A program made the position numbers and the translations under genes. From assembly GCA_023055355.1 (NCBI GenBank), contig JALJCS010000029.1, positions 4,650,001 to 4,714,000 on the forward strand: a stretch of 64,000 bases of DNA, written 5' to 3'. The DNA comes from Agelaius tricolor. Taxonomy: Eukaryota; Chordata; Aves; Passeriformes; Icteridae. Under the pieces are notes generated by a model. That model was given only the letters and a program-made list of their open reading frames with translations, did no database searches and had not been told where the DNA came from. Each line of letters opens with the position of its first letter. Position 1 is the first letter of the stretch. Below, piece after piece: positions 47,001-59,157 of this stretch.

Positions 47001-47212
47001 AGTTCAGCACGTCCCAGGTCACAGGCAGATCAGGAATTGGGCACCTTGGAGCATGGACATCAGCCACATCTTCCTGCTGGCACTGCCCTGGATACAGAAG
47101 CAAACATGGAGAAAAAGAGCAGGAAATTGCTGAATTATCAGAGCAGGGGATAAGCATCTTCCTCCCATTTGGGTGCTGGCTGATAACCTGAGGCACAGCA
47201 CTGATAAGGGGA
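44048..47212. other. Unique non-coding stretch
   Basis: This is long single-copy DNA. It contains a candidate conserved element at 46690-46880. No exon or retroelement is recognised. Confidence 0.45.
46690..46880. promoter_or_regulatory. Candidate conserved non-coding element
   Basis: This unique block has TCAATTAGC, ACAAATTAGCATA, a GATGCAAAC octamer-like site and CACGTG-like CACACACGTGTT in about 190 bp. It looks like developmental enhancer sequence, but this is motif-based inference only. Confidence 0.2.
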
Positions 47213-47690
47213 TGTCTTAGGTTGGAAATGGGTGTGTGTGTTCTGCTCCTATTGGATGGGGCAGTTTTTTCTTTATCTCTCCCACAGCCAATCCTCCCTC
47301 CAGGAGATCTCTGCTGTTCATGGGCCATCAATTATTAATTCTCTTCTGTCCATAGCCACTGAGTGTCCCTGCAGGGCTGATCCAATCCCATCATCCCATG
47401 GGGAGATGCTCCGCCCAGGGGAGGAGCCAAGCATTCCTACCTGGATCCAATCTGAGCTTTGGGACAGCCCAGCAGCCTTTGCCCAGTGCATTGCCAGAGG
47501 AGCAGCTTCTGCTGCCCTGCATGGCCAGAGGGAGCCCAGGCCCATCTGCAGCAGCCCTGGAGCTGCAGAGGAAAACTCCCCCCTTGTGCAGGATCCCTGC
47601 TCCAGCAGAGCCACAGCTGGCACTGCAGGAGGGCTGAGCCCCCATGGGATGGGGCTGTGCCACCCCCTGACACACAGGGGGACAGTGAGA
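47213..47690 (+). mobile_element. LTR family C, 3'-truncated
   Basis: The LTR starts TGTCTTAGGTTGGAAATGGG. It is almost identical to the 9.4-kb copy from 47318 to 47690, then breaks off after CACACAGGGGGACAG and joins LTR F. It has a single VNTR unit. Confidence 0.8.
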
Positions 47691-47928
47691 AGCTCAGAGA
47701 GAAGAGTTGTAAACAATTCTTGCTGCACCTGGTGTTGTGAACATGTGGAATGTGTTATGGAGATGTGTTTACCAAAAGGGTGGTTTCTTAATTAGCCAAT
47801 GGTGATGGTGTTTTAATTAAAGGACCAATCAGGTCCACCTGTAGTGAACTAGGGTATAAAAGGGATGGGTTTCTTAATAAAGTCATTTTAGCTTTCTTTT
47901 TAGTGTCTATGTTGTTCATGACTCAACA
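47691..47928 (+). mobile_element. LTR family F, joined to LTR C
   Basis: The sequence shares GGACCAATCAGGTCCACCTG with 31753-31775, has TATAAAA (47855-47861) and AATAAA (47876-47881), and ends near CATGACTCAACA. With the preceding LTR C part it could be one chimeric LTR from 47213 to 47928, but no flanking duplication supports or excludes this. Confidence 0.65.
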
Positions 47929-48769
47929 TTGACATAAAGGTTTCTATTCTGAGTGTGATGAGTGAATACCAACCATGAAAAACCCAACCTCTCCTCTCCA
48001 GCGAGCGCTACCCACCCACCCATGGTTTGCCTGCCAGGATGCACCTGGGTGTGCTCTGAGGCGTTTCCCTGCCCCTCTGTTCCTGCTCATCCCTGCCTGG
48101 CTGCTCCCTGAGCCTTCACAGAGCAAGCATCGAGGGGGAAAAAGGGAGATTTGCATTTTGTGCTCTGTGAGCTGGCTGAGCTCCCCACACCGAGGGCAGC
48201 GTGTGTGTGTGTGTGTGTGTTTGTGTGTGTGTTTGTGCAGATGCCTCTGCTCCCCTGCCCCAGCACACAGCCAAGGATTATGCCAGTGGAATTACAGGAG
48301 CCCAGGCTCTGCAGAGAAAACAATTTCACACAAGACTACCCCGAGCAGGGACACAAAGGCAGGGAAGGAGCAGCCTGATCACTCTGCATTGCCAGGGTGA
48401 GCCAGGAGCCAATTACGGTAAAACAGCAGCCAGGGTGATTATAATTGTGAGGGAAAGGAATCCATGGGAGAGGGAGGTGGTTTGATCCCACAGAACTTTC
48501 CTTGCCTCTTTAATCACCATTGTAGCCCCATCCAACCCCTGCCTGGGCACTTTGATGTTGGTTTTCAGAGGTTCCACAAAAAGTTTGTTCTGCTTAGATG
48601 ATGGGATGAGATTCACAGGTACCTGTGGAAGCAGGAAATGGGCACCTGTGCACTTTCGCTACTAATTCCAGCTGGTTTTGGACAAAATACACATTTCTCT
48701 GTGCTTAAGGATCCTGGTGACAGAAGGGATGGGTTCTGCTGTGGTTTTGTGGAATTGAGATCAGCAGTA
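47929..48769. other. Unique stretch with a GT microsatellite
   Basis: (GT)n lies at 48200-48237, interrupted by two TTs. Otherwise nothing is recognised. Confidence 0.5.
48200..48237 (+). repeat. (GT)n microsatellite
   Basis: About 18 GT units with TTTG interruptions are present. Confidence 0.95.
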
Positions 48770-49075
48770 ACACAGGTAGGAGACAAACAGCTGGACAAGA
48801 AGTGCCAAATATTTGACCAGAGCAAATCTAATCCTTATGAAATATGGATTTCCCAATGAAATATCTTGGTTTTACTACGGACACAGGACTGCTCAAAACA
48901 CAAGCTTGAAAAAGCTTGATCAATCTATTTTGGGTGGATTTCCCACTCAAGCTATGCAAGATATAAAACAGTTTAAAACATGTAAACCATTTCTTTTGAC
49001 CTAAGGTGGTCTGGAGGAATAAAGAGAGAAGCCCAGAGCTCCATCCAAAGCCCTGAGCTGTCTCTCATTTATGCT
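48770..49075 (+). mobile_element. Possible retroelement 3' remnant
   Basis: A short frame ends at 49004 and is followed by AATAAA (49018-49023) and a CTGTCTCTCATTTATGC stretch, as at a retroviral 3' end. There is no second copy here for support. Confidence 0.25.
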
Positions 49076-49706
49076 CTGCAAACACCAGCAGCTGCTCAGC
49101 ACAGGATGCAGAGGCACAACAAGCAGGTGGCATCAGCCTGGGCAGGGACGGGCTCAGAGCACGGCTGGGTGGTGCTGCAGATGGCAAAAGGTGATTCACA
49201 GGTCTCAGCCTCCTTAAACCTGACAAGGAGCAGCTGCCCGGGCAGGCTCAGCCTGATTTCTGCACGTAGTTAATGCACACAGCTCAAGATTAAACTCTCA
49301 CCACCCACTAAAAGGCTTAAAGAAACATCAAGTGAATAAATTCCCTCAGTTCCGGAAGGGGAACGTTAGGAACAATTCAAGTGAAATCAATGAAGTGTGA
49401 AACACACAAAATAAATCAGCATTTCTGGATTTTTTTTCTTTCTTCCTTCCTTGCCCTTATGAAGTGAAATACATTTGGAGCAGCACCTCTCTTCCCTGGG
49501 GTTCCCAGTGCTGCCCACTGCAATGAAGTGCAGCTGGAACACATTTGTTGAGTCTGTGTGTACAAAGCACAAATTAAAGCTTTGAGATGGAAAACCACAA
49601 GACAACCCATGACCTACAACAACAGACAGAGCTCAGCAAATGGAAAATACGCTGGGGCCTGTGGGAAATCTGTTTTATTCCAGTGTTCCTTGCACTGCTC
49701 TGTGGA
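49076..49706. other. Unique non-coding stretch
   Basis: No feature is recognised. Confidence 0.4.
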
Positions 49707-50072
49707 TGTTGAGGGGTCCCCAGGATGAGGTGAGAGATGAGAATTTGACTCCATGTTCTCAGAAGGCTGATTAATTATTTCATGATATTATATTATATTA
49801 AAAGAAATAATATATTAAAACTAAAAAGAAACAATATACTAAAACTATACTAAAGAAAGAGAAAGGATACATCAGAAAGCTAAACAAGAATGATAATGAA
49901 AGCTCGTGACTCCTCAGAGTCCAACACAGCTGATGGTGATTGGCCATTAATTAAAAACAATTCATATGCTGGGATAAACCATCTCCAGACCCCATTCCCT
50001 CCCACCCTCCTCTGATGCCAGGCTCTCGCAGCTCCTGCAGCTTCTCAGTTTCCAGCCAGAGACTGACAACAA
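49707..50072 (-). mobile_element. LTR family B, inverted
   Basis: The reversed sequence has GACTCCATGTTCTCAGAAGG, the ATATTATATTATATTAAAAG R-region, GAAAGGATAC and the CAGCTGATGGTGATTGGCCA block, matching 52790-52990. The 5' part after about 49985 is divergent. Confidence 0.75.
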
Positions 50073-50147
50073 AAATAAAACATTCCAGCACACTCTGCTC
50101 TCTGCTCCCAGCTCCCTTCCCCTGCAGGAGGGGAGGATCCATACCTG

Positions 50148-51400
50148 TGTCCTGGTTTAGGGCAGATTTGGAAGAAAATTTTTACAAGGGGCTCTTCTAG
50201 AAAGCAAACCTACACAGCTTTTCTTCTCAGCCGGTTTAGGAAGGATTCTTTGGAGAGAAGTGGAAAGAACCTTTTATATAACAGGCAAAACACTTTCCAG
50301 CACACAGAATGAACAATACCAGATGACACCACTCTTTCACGGCTCTGAAAAAGATGGCAAATTCAGAAAGTCTCTCTAGGGGTGGTCACTCTGTTCTCAG
50401 TCCCTCCAGTGCTGGGGCAACTGCTGCAGCCACAAGGTGCAAACTCTCGGTGTTTCCCAGGTCCAGGTCCAGAGCAGGCTTGAGTGGCTCTAAAAAGGGA
50501 AAGGAGAAACAGTCCAGAGAAAAATTCAGACTGCTTAACTAAACTAACTAATGAGCAGGAGCAAAAAGCAAAAAATTCAGACTGCTTAACTAAACTAACT
50601 AATGAGCAGGAGCAAAAAGCAGGAGCAAAGTGAAAAGCAAAGCAAAGAGCAAAAGCAGCACCATGCACTGCCCTGTCTGTGTGTCCCACCAGCCATGGGG
50701 AGCGGCTGATAGAAAAACAAAACAAAACTTTAATTCTTCAGAGCCAGTCTTGAAGGCACAGAACATGATATCCAGCATGAACAGAACAGCTGGGGATACC
50801 AGCATCATAACATCACCCTGGGACACCCTGCAATGAGCATTCCCAGCTCTCTGCAGAGCAGGGAAGGCTCTGCTGAGAATAGCTGGGGATGGCTTCTGCA
50901 GCCACAAGGTGCAAACTCTCGGTGTTCCCAGGTCCCAGTCCGGAGCAGGTTTGAGTGGTTCCAAAAAAGGGAAAGGAGAAACAGTCCAGAGAAAAATTCA
51001 GACTGCTTAGCTAAACTAACTAATGAGCAGAAGCAAAAAGCAAGAGCAAAGTGAAAAGCCAAGCAAAAAGCAAAAGCAGCACCATGCACTGCCCTGTGTC
51101 TGTATCCCACCAGCTGCGGGGGAGCAGGCTGATAACAAAACAAAACAAAACTTTAATTCTTCAGAGCCAGTCTTGAAGGCACAGAACATGATATCCAGCA
51201 CGAACAGAACACACAAATGGGGATACAAGCATCACAAGCCCCCCTAGGACACCCTGCAAGGAGCATTCCCAGCTCTCTGCAGAGCAGGGAAGGCTCTGAT
51301 GAGGCTCTGGCACCATGGCTGGTGCTGCTGATTGATGGGGGCTGTGCTGGGCACCAGGGGAAGATTGCTTTCTGGGGCTGATGGATAAAGTCTCTCATGC
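50148..51400 (+). mobile_element. Retroviral LTR-like start with a 472-bp tandem duplication
   Basis: TGTCCTGGTTTAGGGCAG is a typical TG start for an avian retroviral LTR, and TTTTATATAACAGG at 50272 resembles a TATA region. From about 50402, a 472-bp segment occurs twice (CACAAGGTGCAAACTCTCGG at 50431 and 50903). In the first copy a 51-bp piece, AAAATTCAGACTGCTTAACT onward, is itself duplicated (50521 and 50572). Frames over it are spurious. Confidence 0.55.
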
Positions 51401-52733
51401 AGCATGAAACAGCTGGGCAGGAGAGTAATGGGCCCTCTGATTCCTTCCAGCAGCGAATATTTAGTAAGAAAAGCTTGCAGAGGATTTTCCCTGATTAATT
51501 TGTAATTATAGAAGCTTGATTTTAGGTGTGAATGCCATAAAGCCTTGGTTAAGGAGGGCTGTCTGAGCAGTTAATTAAGGCAAAGGGGCCTTGATGGGAT
51601 GTCAAAGGAGCATTCCCTGCTGTTGGAGGGATGAGCTGGACTGCCCAGGCTGCCTCAGCAGAGGGAACACCAGCCTAAAACCCCGTTTAAGGAGTTCACA
51701 CTCCCTGATTGCACAACAGAATTAGCGAGAGGGTGGGGGACAGGCAATGCTGGGATTGAGGCTTTTGAGCTGTTTTCATGTATATTTCATAGACCTGTTT
51801 GCTTTTTGATGTGCAGAGCTCTTTGATTATTCTTTTTAATCTTTTCTAGATGTTCTTCAGTGTCAGCTGCAGCCCTGATTTCGGGTTGAGGGGCAGGTGA
51901 GCTGTCACCCTCACGTGCAGGGGACACCAGGGCAGCTTTGGCCATGGTTTAAATGGTGACAGCAGCACCTGAGGGTCTTCAGTCTGTCACTGGAACCACT
52001 TCAGGTGTGGAAGGGACTGGGCAATTTGTGGAGCTATTTCAGCATCGCAGAGCAAAACTTAAAATACTTGTTTCAAACATACTTTTATAAGCTGAAATTC
52101 TTCAGAGAGATGCCAACCATGCCATTAAGGTTCCCTGAGCAGAGGTACAAGGGATTGCCCACCCAAGAGTGCCACCTAAAAGGGCTTTGATTCCTCTGCT
52201 GGCACCCAGTTTGAACTCGGGGATGAAGCTGGCAATTAGAAATGGAAACAGAATTTCCATCCTACCCCTGGACAGGGTGAATTCTGAGCAAACAGCAACT
52301 CAGAAGCTCTATTTCACTCAGCCTCAGAGCTGCCAAAGCAGGAGGAATTACCTAAATCAACAAGAAACTAATCTCTTTAATCCTGGAATTTATTTTTTTA
52401 AAAATAAGTTTAAATTATTGATACGCTGTCAGAAGCAGCCTGAATCCATGGCGGGGAGATTAATATTACATGAGAATATTTTTCCCTCTCTGTGAGGGGA
52501 AAGGGTGGCAAAGTCACAAAACAAGGCCAGACCAAGTGGCCTAAGGTGGGTGAAGGGGTGGTGGCACTGTCCTGGTGGTTCTTCCCCCCAGAACTCAGGC
52601 ACTGACCTGAGCTGCAGGGAGCAGGGAAGGGCTTTCCTGGCTCTGCCAACGTTGTTCTTACAGGAGAAAGGAACCAGGAAATTCTGGGAAAAAAGGAAAG
52701 AGGGTAAACATGCTCTGAAAATCTATATTAATG
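51401..52733. other. Unique non-coding stretch
   Basis: No feature is recognised; AT-rich patches occur at 51440-51560. Confidence 0.45.
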
Positions 52734-52739
52734 GTCTCT

Positions 52740-53133
52740 TGTATTTTCAGGGTCCCCTGGACAAAGGGAGGAATTGATGAATCTGACTCCATGTTCTTAG
52801 AAGGCTAATTTATTATTTTATGATATTATATTATATTAAAGAATACTATACTAAAACTATACTAAAGAATAGAGAAAGGATACAGACAGAAGGCTAAAAG
52901 TTAATAATGAAAACTTGTGACTCTCTCCAGAGTCTAACACAGCCTGACCATGATTGGTCATTAAGTTAAAACAATTCACATGTTGGATAAACGGTCTCCA
53001 ACCACATTCCAAAGCAGCAAAACACAGGAGAAGCAATCAGATAATTATTGTTTTCCTTTATCTCTGAGGCTGCTCAGCTTCCCAGGAGATAAATCCTGGG
53101 AAAGGGATTTTTCCAGAAAATATGACTGTGACA
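52740..53133 (-). mobile_element. Solo LTR family B, complete, with 6-bp target duplication
   Basis: The LTR begins TGTATTTTCAGGG and ends TATGACTGTGACA on the plus strand, so both ends have TG...CA. It is flanked by GTCTCT at 52734-52739 and again at 53134-53139. A 6-bp duplication is typical of class II (beta-like) avian retroviruses. It lies against an inverted LTR A, so it probably inserted next to or into it. Confidence 0.88.
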
Positions 53134-53139
53134 GTCTCT

Positions 53140-53570
53140 CTGAGCAAGCTGGGCTTTATGGGCACTCAGCAGTGTCCCCTGTGCCCACTCTCCTTCTGTT
53201 TATTGAAGGGCCTTCAGGTACATTTAGGGCAGACAAAACCCACCCAAAAATGGACAATGGGTCACAGGGTTCACACTTTTATAAGTTTGGTCCATTTGCA
53301 TTTTGGGGGTGAATCTGCCAATTCCAGCTGCAGCTGATGAAGTCATTGACCCCAAGTTTGCTGCCCCCAACTCCCTTTTGTTCCCATCTCTGGGCCCTGA
53401 GGCAGTGAGGTGTCCTTGATGGCCAGGCCTGGAGAGGAATTGTTGTGTCTGCCCCAAATGGGGAAGCAGCAGCTCCCACTGTGTGTGGAGTTCAGAGTTC
53501 TACACTAAAGAACTGCAGGGTCACAAATAGATGGAAAATATAAAATTAACTAAAATAAACTAAGGCATCA
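53140..53570 (-). mobile_element. LTR family A, inverted
   Basis: The reverse of 3957-4320: it has the reversed TATA (CTTTTATAAG, 53277-53286), the reversed AATAAA (near 53200) and ends at GGCATCA (53564-53570), the expected TGATGCC start on the minus strand. The 3' end is cut by the LTR B insertion. Matching frames on the two copies only reflect shared ancestry. Confidence 0.8.
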
Positions 53571-54772
53571 TCCAGGGGAAAGGGGAGACACAGCCACAGC
53601 CAAAGCTGCTCTAACACTTCATTTTCTCACTCGTGTTAATCCCAGTTAAGGAAGGCATTTCGTCCATACCCACCAAAGAATTTCGAGGCTCCAATGCTGA
53701 GTTCAGCTCTGCTCTGTGGCTCTGGCTCTGCAGCCTTTTCCCTGCAGTGTTCTCGGTGCTGAGGAGGTCACTGCCCCTATCAGAGCTGCCACGTGTCTCC
53801 CTCTGTTATCAGTCCCTGTCCTCACAGAGGGGCCTCATCACAGGAGGATCTGGAGCCTCTCGTGTCACTTCAAAGGCAGCAGCTCTGTCTTTGTCTCAGC
53901 CTTATCTCCCATTCCGAGGAGGGATCATTGTCTCCAGCACACCCATAAAAATAAGTGCTGTGACATTACTCAGGGAAAAAGCAGCCTCGGTGACAGGTAG
54001 CAATGCCAGGTCACAAAACTCAGCAGAAATAAAAAGAAAAGGAGCATATTTCACTGCAGAACCCCAGGCTGCCATCAGGAGAAGTGCTGGAGCAGTGCCT
54101 CAGAGCTGTGTGCCAAAGGGAGCAGGGCTGTACAAGGATAATGCTTCCCTCAGTATTTAATAGGAACAGGCAGAGTTTTATTAAGCTGCCCCCCGAGGTA
54201 CCCAACAAGGATCATCTCAGAGGAGAGAAACAATGAGGAAATGAATAACAACTGACTGTGTTACACATGCAGGGGGGTGATCGATACCACTCTGCACTAA
54301 AATTGCACTTGGCATCCAAACACGTCTCAAAAGGGAAAAATAAACAGCAGTAAGAACTCATTCATCAAGCACCTCATCTTTAGAGGCACTTCAGCATTAT
54401 TAAATGTTTTATTCAGCTGGGGGACTCTTTGGGCCACAGGGAGAGAACAGCAGTGGCCCAAGGACTCAGCTCTCAGACACAGAGCTGCAGAAGCAGCCCA
54501 GGGAGCTGTGTGCAGTGTCCAGGGATTAATTAATGCCTTGAGGGGTCACTCTGTCCACAGCACTAAACAAAACCCCAGTCTGAGATTCCCAGATCCAGCC
54601 CAGGGCTGTGCTCTGCAGTGCTGATCTTTTGAAGAACTAAAGATGAATCAGACGTCACAACAAACCCTGTGTTAGTTCTCAGGTTGTGACCAATCACTCA
54701 AAATGGGATTTTCTTGGGTTGGGAGGAAATGCTGCCTTTAAAATCACAGAAGGCATTGGGGGCAAGGAGAGG
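53571..54772. other. Unique non-coding stretch
   Basis: A 175-residue frame at 53633-54160 lacks any known domain, is interrupted in composition and has no splice context; it is not called as a gene. Confidence 0.45.
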
Positions 54773-55129
54773 GAGGGTTATTCCTGATCATCGACACTTT
54801 GAGGGGCTTCTGGAGGGTTATTCCTGATCACCAACACTTTGAGGGGCTTCTGGAGGGTTATTCCTGATCACCAACACTTTGAGGGGCTTCTGGAGGGTTA
54901 TTCCTGATAACCAACACTTTGAGGGGCTTCTGGAGGGTTATTCCTGATCACCAACACTTTGAGGGGTTCTGGAGGGTTATTCCTGATAACCAACACTTTG
55001 AGGGGCTTCTGGAAGGTTATTCCTGATCATCAACACTTTGAGGGGCTTCTGGAGGGTTATTCCTGATAACCAACACTTTGAGGGGCTTCTGGAGGGTTAT
55101 TCCTGATAACCAACACTGTAAGGGGCTTC
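54773..55129 (+). repeat. 40-bp minisatellite, ~9 units
   Basis: GAGGGTTATTCCTGATCACC then AACACTTTGAGGGGCTTCTG repeats. Units differ at ATCACC, ATAACC or ATCATC, and one unit is 39 bp. Confidence 0.95.
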
Positions 55130-57998
55130 TTCTTTTCCAAAATACTGCAGAAAAATGGGAAATGTGTAAGGAACAGGGCACAAGTTCACTGTAAAGAAAA
55201 TTTCAGCCAGGGACTGATTCCAGGCCATGAGGTTTTGTGGGATACCTTAAAGAGCCCAGGGCCTGTGCTCAGACACGTTTCCTGCCCAAGCCTCCCTCCT
55301 GCTCCCTGCCAGTGCACACCTCAGGCTGGAGATCAGCCCAAGTGCTGAAATAGCTCCTCTGGGACAGATTTTGGGCTGCAGAGTTCCCAGTGCTTACAGA
55401 TGTACTGTCTCTGGCAATATTTGGTGCTTTTTCTGAAAAGCCTTCATTCCCAGAGCCATTAGATCACCTGGGAGGTTCAGCTCTCAGGCAGCAGAGCTTG
55501 CAGGCACAACCCCCAGAGACTTCAAGCTCTGCAGGAAAGCACTGAAACCACGGCTGCCTCTTCACCACCTTTTTTTTTCTTTTGTTAATTTTAGTATCAA
55601 TGTGATCAGACGAAAAGCCTGACTCATGATTTTTCAACACTTCAGGTTCACAGAAGCAAAGTCCTTCTCACATTTTGCCACGTGTGCTCGTTAAATCCAT
55701 CCATTAATTGCAGCCCATGAAGAGCAAGACTTGGGCTTTGAAACAACCTTGGATGCATCCATTAATTGCAGCTCATGAAGAGCAAGACTTGGGCTTTGAA
55801 ACAACCTTGGCTCTCCTCATTTCCACCCAAAAGCATAGCCTGTCTGTCCTGAAGCAGCTCTGGAGTCTCACACACTGAAAATTCTGCCTCTCTGATGGGG
55901 GAATAATTGCCTGCTCTCTCAGTACTAATATATTTTTGGTTTCTGGTTGGCTGCATTTGCATCTGGCTTTGCAGGCTGCCTTGCCCTGAGCGGATTTGCT
56001 TGCTCTGTGACTTACTGCTTTTGTTAGACCAACTTCTAAATAACCCAAATAAGCCTCAGGAAGGCTCAGCTTGCTGGAGCACAGACTGGAGCGTGGGGGG
56101 AGATGCTCCCAGCCCAGGTGTGATGTGGAGAACCTGGGACACACTCCAGGCTGGGAGATGCATCCCTGGGAGTGTTGGAGCTGCTCTTGCCTTCCTTCAG
56201 TGACAGAGCCTTGAGCACAACCAAAGCCCACGGCACAAACACTATAAATAACAGTAATGGGGCCACTGCTGGTGACATCAGAGCAGAAATTAGTGAGGCT
56301 GGCAACGGCAAAGCTGCAGCAAACTGAAATATTTTCACCCCAGTGCTTTCTGGAAAAGGTTCTTTTATCTCAGAGGCGGGGAAGGGGGCAGATGCCTCCC
56401 CCCATCAGCTGCTCCTGTGGGGCTCTCACCGCTGGCTCCCAGGAGGGGTTTCTGACCCCCCACCTCCCCATTCCCATTCTGTGGCCAGGCAGGGATTCAG
56501 GCAGCACAGCAGAAGTGGATTCTGGGGGTATTTTCACCCGGCTGAGTCACGCAGTGGGGCGTGCAGGGAGGAAGCAGTGCCAGGCTTCAATAAATGCGGT
56601 GTCACCGCACTCCCTAAGTGACAGCTCCTCCATTTAGCAGCACTGCAGAGCTGCCCCCAGAGCCCCATTGCCCACAGCATCCCCTGGGAAGGGGCCTCCT
56701 TGTTGCTGCTCCCAAACCAGGACGCCCCTCTTGCTTTGATTTTTTATGGTTTTTAAAGCCTTCTGGTGTTTACATTCTTGTAACGAGCTTTTTTACACAC
56801 TTTATTGTTTTGCATTCTTTTATGGAGGAGGAGACATTTGATGGACTGTTGGTTTGTCCAGTGTCATTGGAGAGGTGGCACTGTCACCCTCCAATCCACT
56901 GCCACTTTTGGAAATCTATAAATGTCAGAGTCAGAAAACAAAAAGTCTCTTTTTACCTTGGAAAGAGCAGCGAGTCCGTGCTGTGTTGTTTTGTGTCCTA
57001 GAGTGACACTCCCCATCCCACACCTCGTGCCCAGCAGAGCTGGGACAGCCTGCTCAGGGCTTCTCCTTCTCAGCAACACCTCCAGCACAGTCCTAGCAGA
57101 AGGGTTTCACTGCCCAGGTGCCATTCTCTCGGGGTTAAAGCTGCTCCCAGCCCTAGGATGGCTCCTCCTGGGAGATGCAGCCTGTGTGATAAAACAGTCT
57201 GGTAATTTTACAGCTTGAGTTGTGTAAGAAAGCTCTTGGAAGCAAACCAGGGTTCACTCAAGTGGCCGTGAGTGCCTTCAGCACAGTCTTGAAATAGCCA
57301 GGAAGGCAAGGACATGCAGATTGAGCAGGGAATGCTGCAGCAGAGGGAGAACTTCTGCACTGCCACGGGGTGACAGGGACACAGGTGGCTTCGTCTGGGT
57401 AGGCTGAAGTGGGCAGGAGCAGAGGGCACAGCACCTGAGCTGGCAGCTCATTTCCAGGGGCTCAGGCAGGTCCTGCTGACAGCTCTGGGGGCTGTTCTGC
57501 TGCAGCTTTGCTGGTTTTTGGTGCCCCAGCTCTGCAGCACAAAGATAGCTCGAGTACATCCAGATGTGCCACAGACAGCCCCAGCTGCAGCATCAGCACG
57601 GCTTTTAATAGCCCTGGGAGGAAGTGCTGACATCAAACTCCCTCAGTCAGCTGAGCCCCTCGAGCTGAGGGGAGCTGGCACCTCCTGAGCCTGCTGCTGG
57701 TCCCTGCCAGGCCCCAAGGGCTGAGTTTGGTCACCCCCACAGCGCTGGGACACTGGCACAGCAATGGCACCCAGTGGGAATCCTCATTCCCTGGCCCAAG
57801 GAGATGCAGAAGCCCTGTGGTCCCCAGGCAAAGCTCTTCTGTGGTGCCTCCAAAAGAGGCAGGAAAAAGTGGGAATCCTGCTTTTAACAACCCAAAGAAT
57901 CCCAATGCACTCATGAAAATGAACTACAAAGGGATAATCAGTGACCTGGATCCTTTCTCTGGAAGGTTTTCACGTCTTGGAGACACAGCCTCAAACCA
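55130..57998. other. Unique non-coding stretch
   Basis: The stretch contains a 56-bp tandem duplication (55697-55808) and otherwise single-copy DNA. Several GC-rich frames on both strands, such as 56257-56637 and 56618-57001, show no domains. Confidence 0.45.
55697..55808. repeat. 56-bp tandem duplication
   Basis: ATCCATTAATTGCAGC(C/T)C and the following ATGAAGAGCAAGACTTGGGC occur twice with one mismatch. Confidence 0.95.
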
Positions 57999-58324
57999 AA
58001 TCCAAAACCCAAAACGCAAAACCCAAAACCCAAAACGCAAAATCCAAAATGCAAAATCCAAAATGCAAAACCCAAAACGCAAAATCCAAAATGCAAAATG
58101 CAAAGCCCAAAATCCAAAACCCAAAACCCAAAATACAAATTGCAAAATGCAAAACGCAAAATGTAAAATCCAAAACCCGAAACCCAAAACCCCAAATCCA
58201 AAATGCAAAATCGAAAATGCAAACTGCAAAACCCAAACCCCAAAATCCAAAATGCAAAATCGAAAATGCAAAATCCAAAATGCAAAACCCAAAACCCAAA
58301 ATGCAAATTCCAAACCCCAAATTT
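57999..58324 (+). repeat. 7-bp-based satellite (CCAAAAC/TGCAAAA)
   Basis: About 46 heptamers of the form CAAAAYC or GCAAAAT are arranged in 14- and 21-bp combinations. All three frames on each strand are open over most of it, which explains the 319-residue frame across this region. Confidence 0.93.
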
Positions 58325-58568
58325 TCTCCTTTCTTGGGCAAACTGCCATTATTATTTGTGTTGCTTTGCTGCCCTTGCTGCAGCTCAGGGTGCCTGGGCA
58401 CCCCTTGGCAGAGCGGGAGAGGGGGAACAGTGGGGCTGGCTCTGCCCTGGCTCTGCCCTTTCCTCTCAGCTGCTCCCAGCAGCTCTTGAGCTGTTTGTGG
58501 AGTCCCTGGCAGGACAGACTGAGCCCTTTTCTCTCAGGATCTTTTGCTGCTTGCTGTGGTCCTGAGAA
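58325..58568. other. Unique non-coding stretch
   Basis: No feature is recognised. Confidence 0.35.
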
Positions 58569-59157
58569 TGTTCAAAGTCTCTTTTCCCAGCCCAGCGGTC
58601 AAAGAAGCAGTCAGGGCTCTTCATTTCTCGGTCTCAAGGTTGTTTATTATTTCTTATCTATAAAAAATTGTCTCCTGTCCAGCTGAGGTCCATCCAGCAG
58701 AACAGTTCCAGGCACTCTGCCTGCCCCAGGGCAGGGTTATGTCTTTATACTAAAAACTACCTGTACAATGTTTACAATTACTTCCCAATACCCATCACCT
58801 GTGTGATGAGACAGTGAGCTTCTACTCTAAACCAATCCCAAAGTGCCACCAGCACAGCAGAAGATGGAGGCCAAGAAGAAGCAGGAGAAAGGCTGGACAT
58901 GGTCAGATCCCTCCATCTTGCCCCCTGAACCCCCATTCTAAAAACCCCAAAAAATCGATTTTTCACCCTGTGATAACTTCACTATTATTCTACCTAAAAT
59001 GTTGTGGCTTGCTGATCTTCATCTAAGGTTGGTAATTTGCTCCACAGGTCATAATCAAACCCACAGGTGCTTTGTGCTCTGTGCCAGGGTCTCTGAGACC
59101 CCTGGGCAGGGGTCTGGGCAGTCCTGGACAGCCAGAGGGAAGTGCTGGGTTCTGACA
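58569..59157 (-). mobile_element. LTR family E, inverted
   Basis: This is a full match to 28005-28565. Minus-strand start TGTCAGAACCC, end near TTTGAACA. TATA (reverse of TTTATACT, near 58745) and AATAAA (reverse near 58644) are present. Confidence 0.78.

Noticed and set aside
53633..54160. 175-residue plus-strand frame in unique DNA
   Set aside because: No recognisable domain, an overlapping frame in another phase, and no exon borders.
54773..55129. CRISPR-like array of 40-bp repeats
   Set aside because: Units are contiguous without unique spacers and the DNA is vertebrate, so it is a minisatellite.
57727..58686. 319-residue open frame on the plus strand
   Set aside because: Its middle is translation of the heptamer satellite; the ends show no domain and no splice context.
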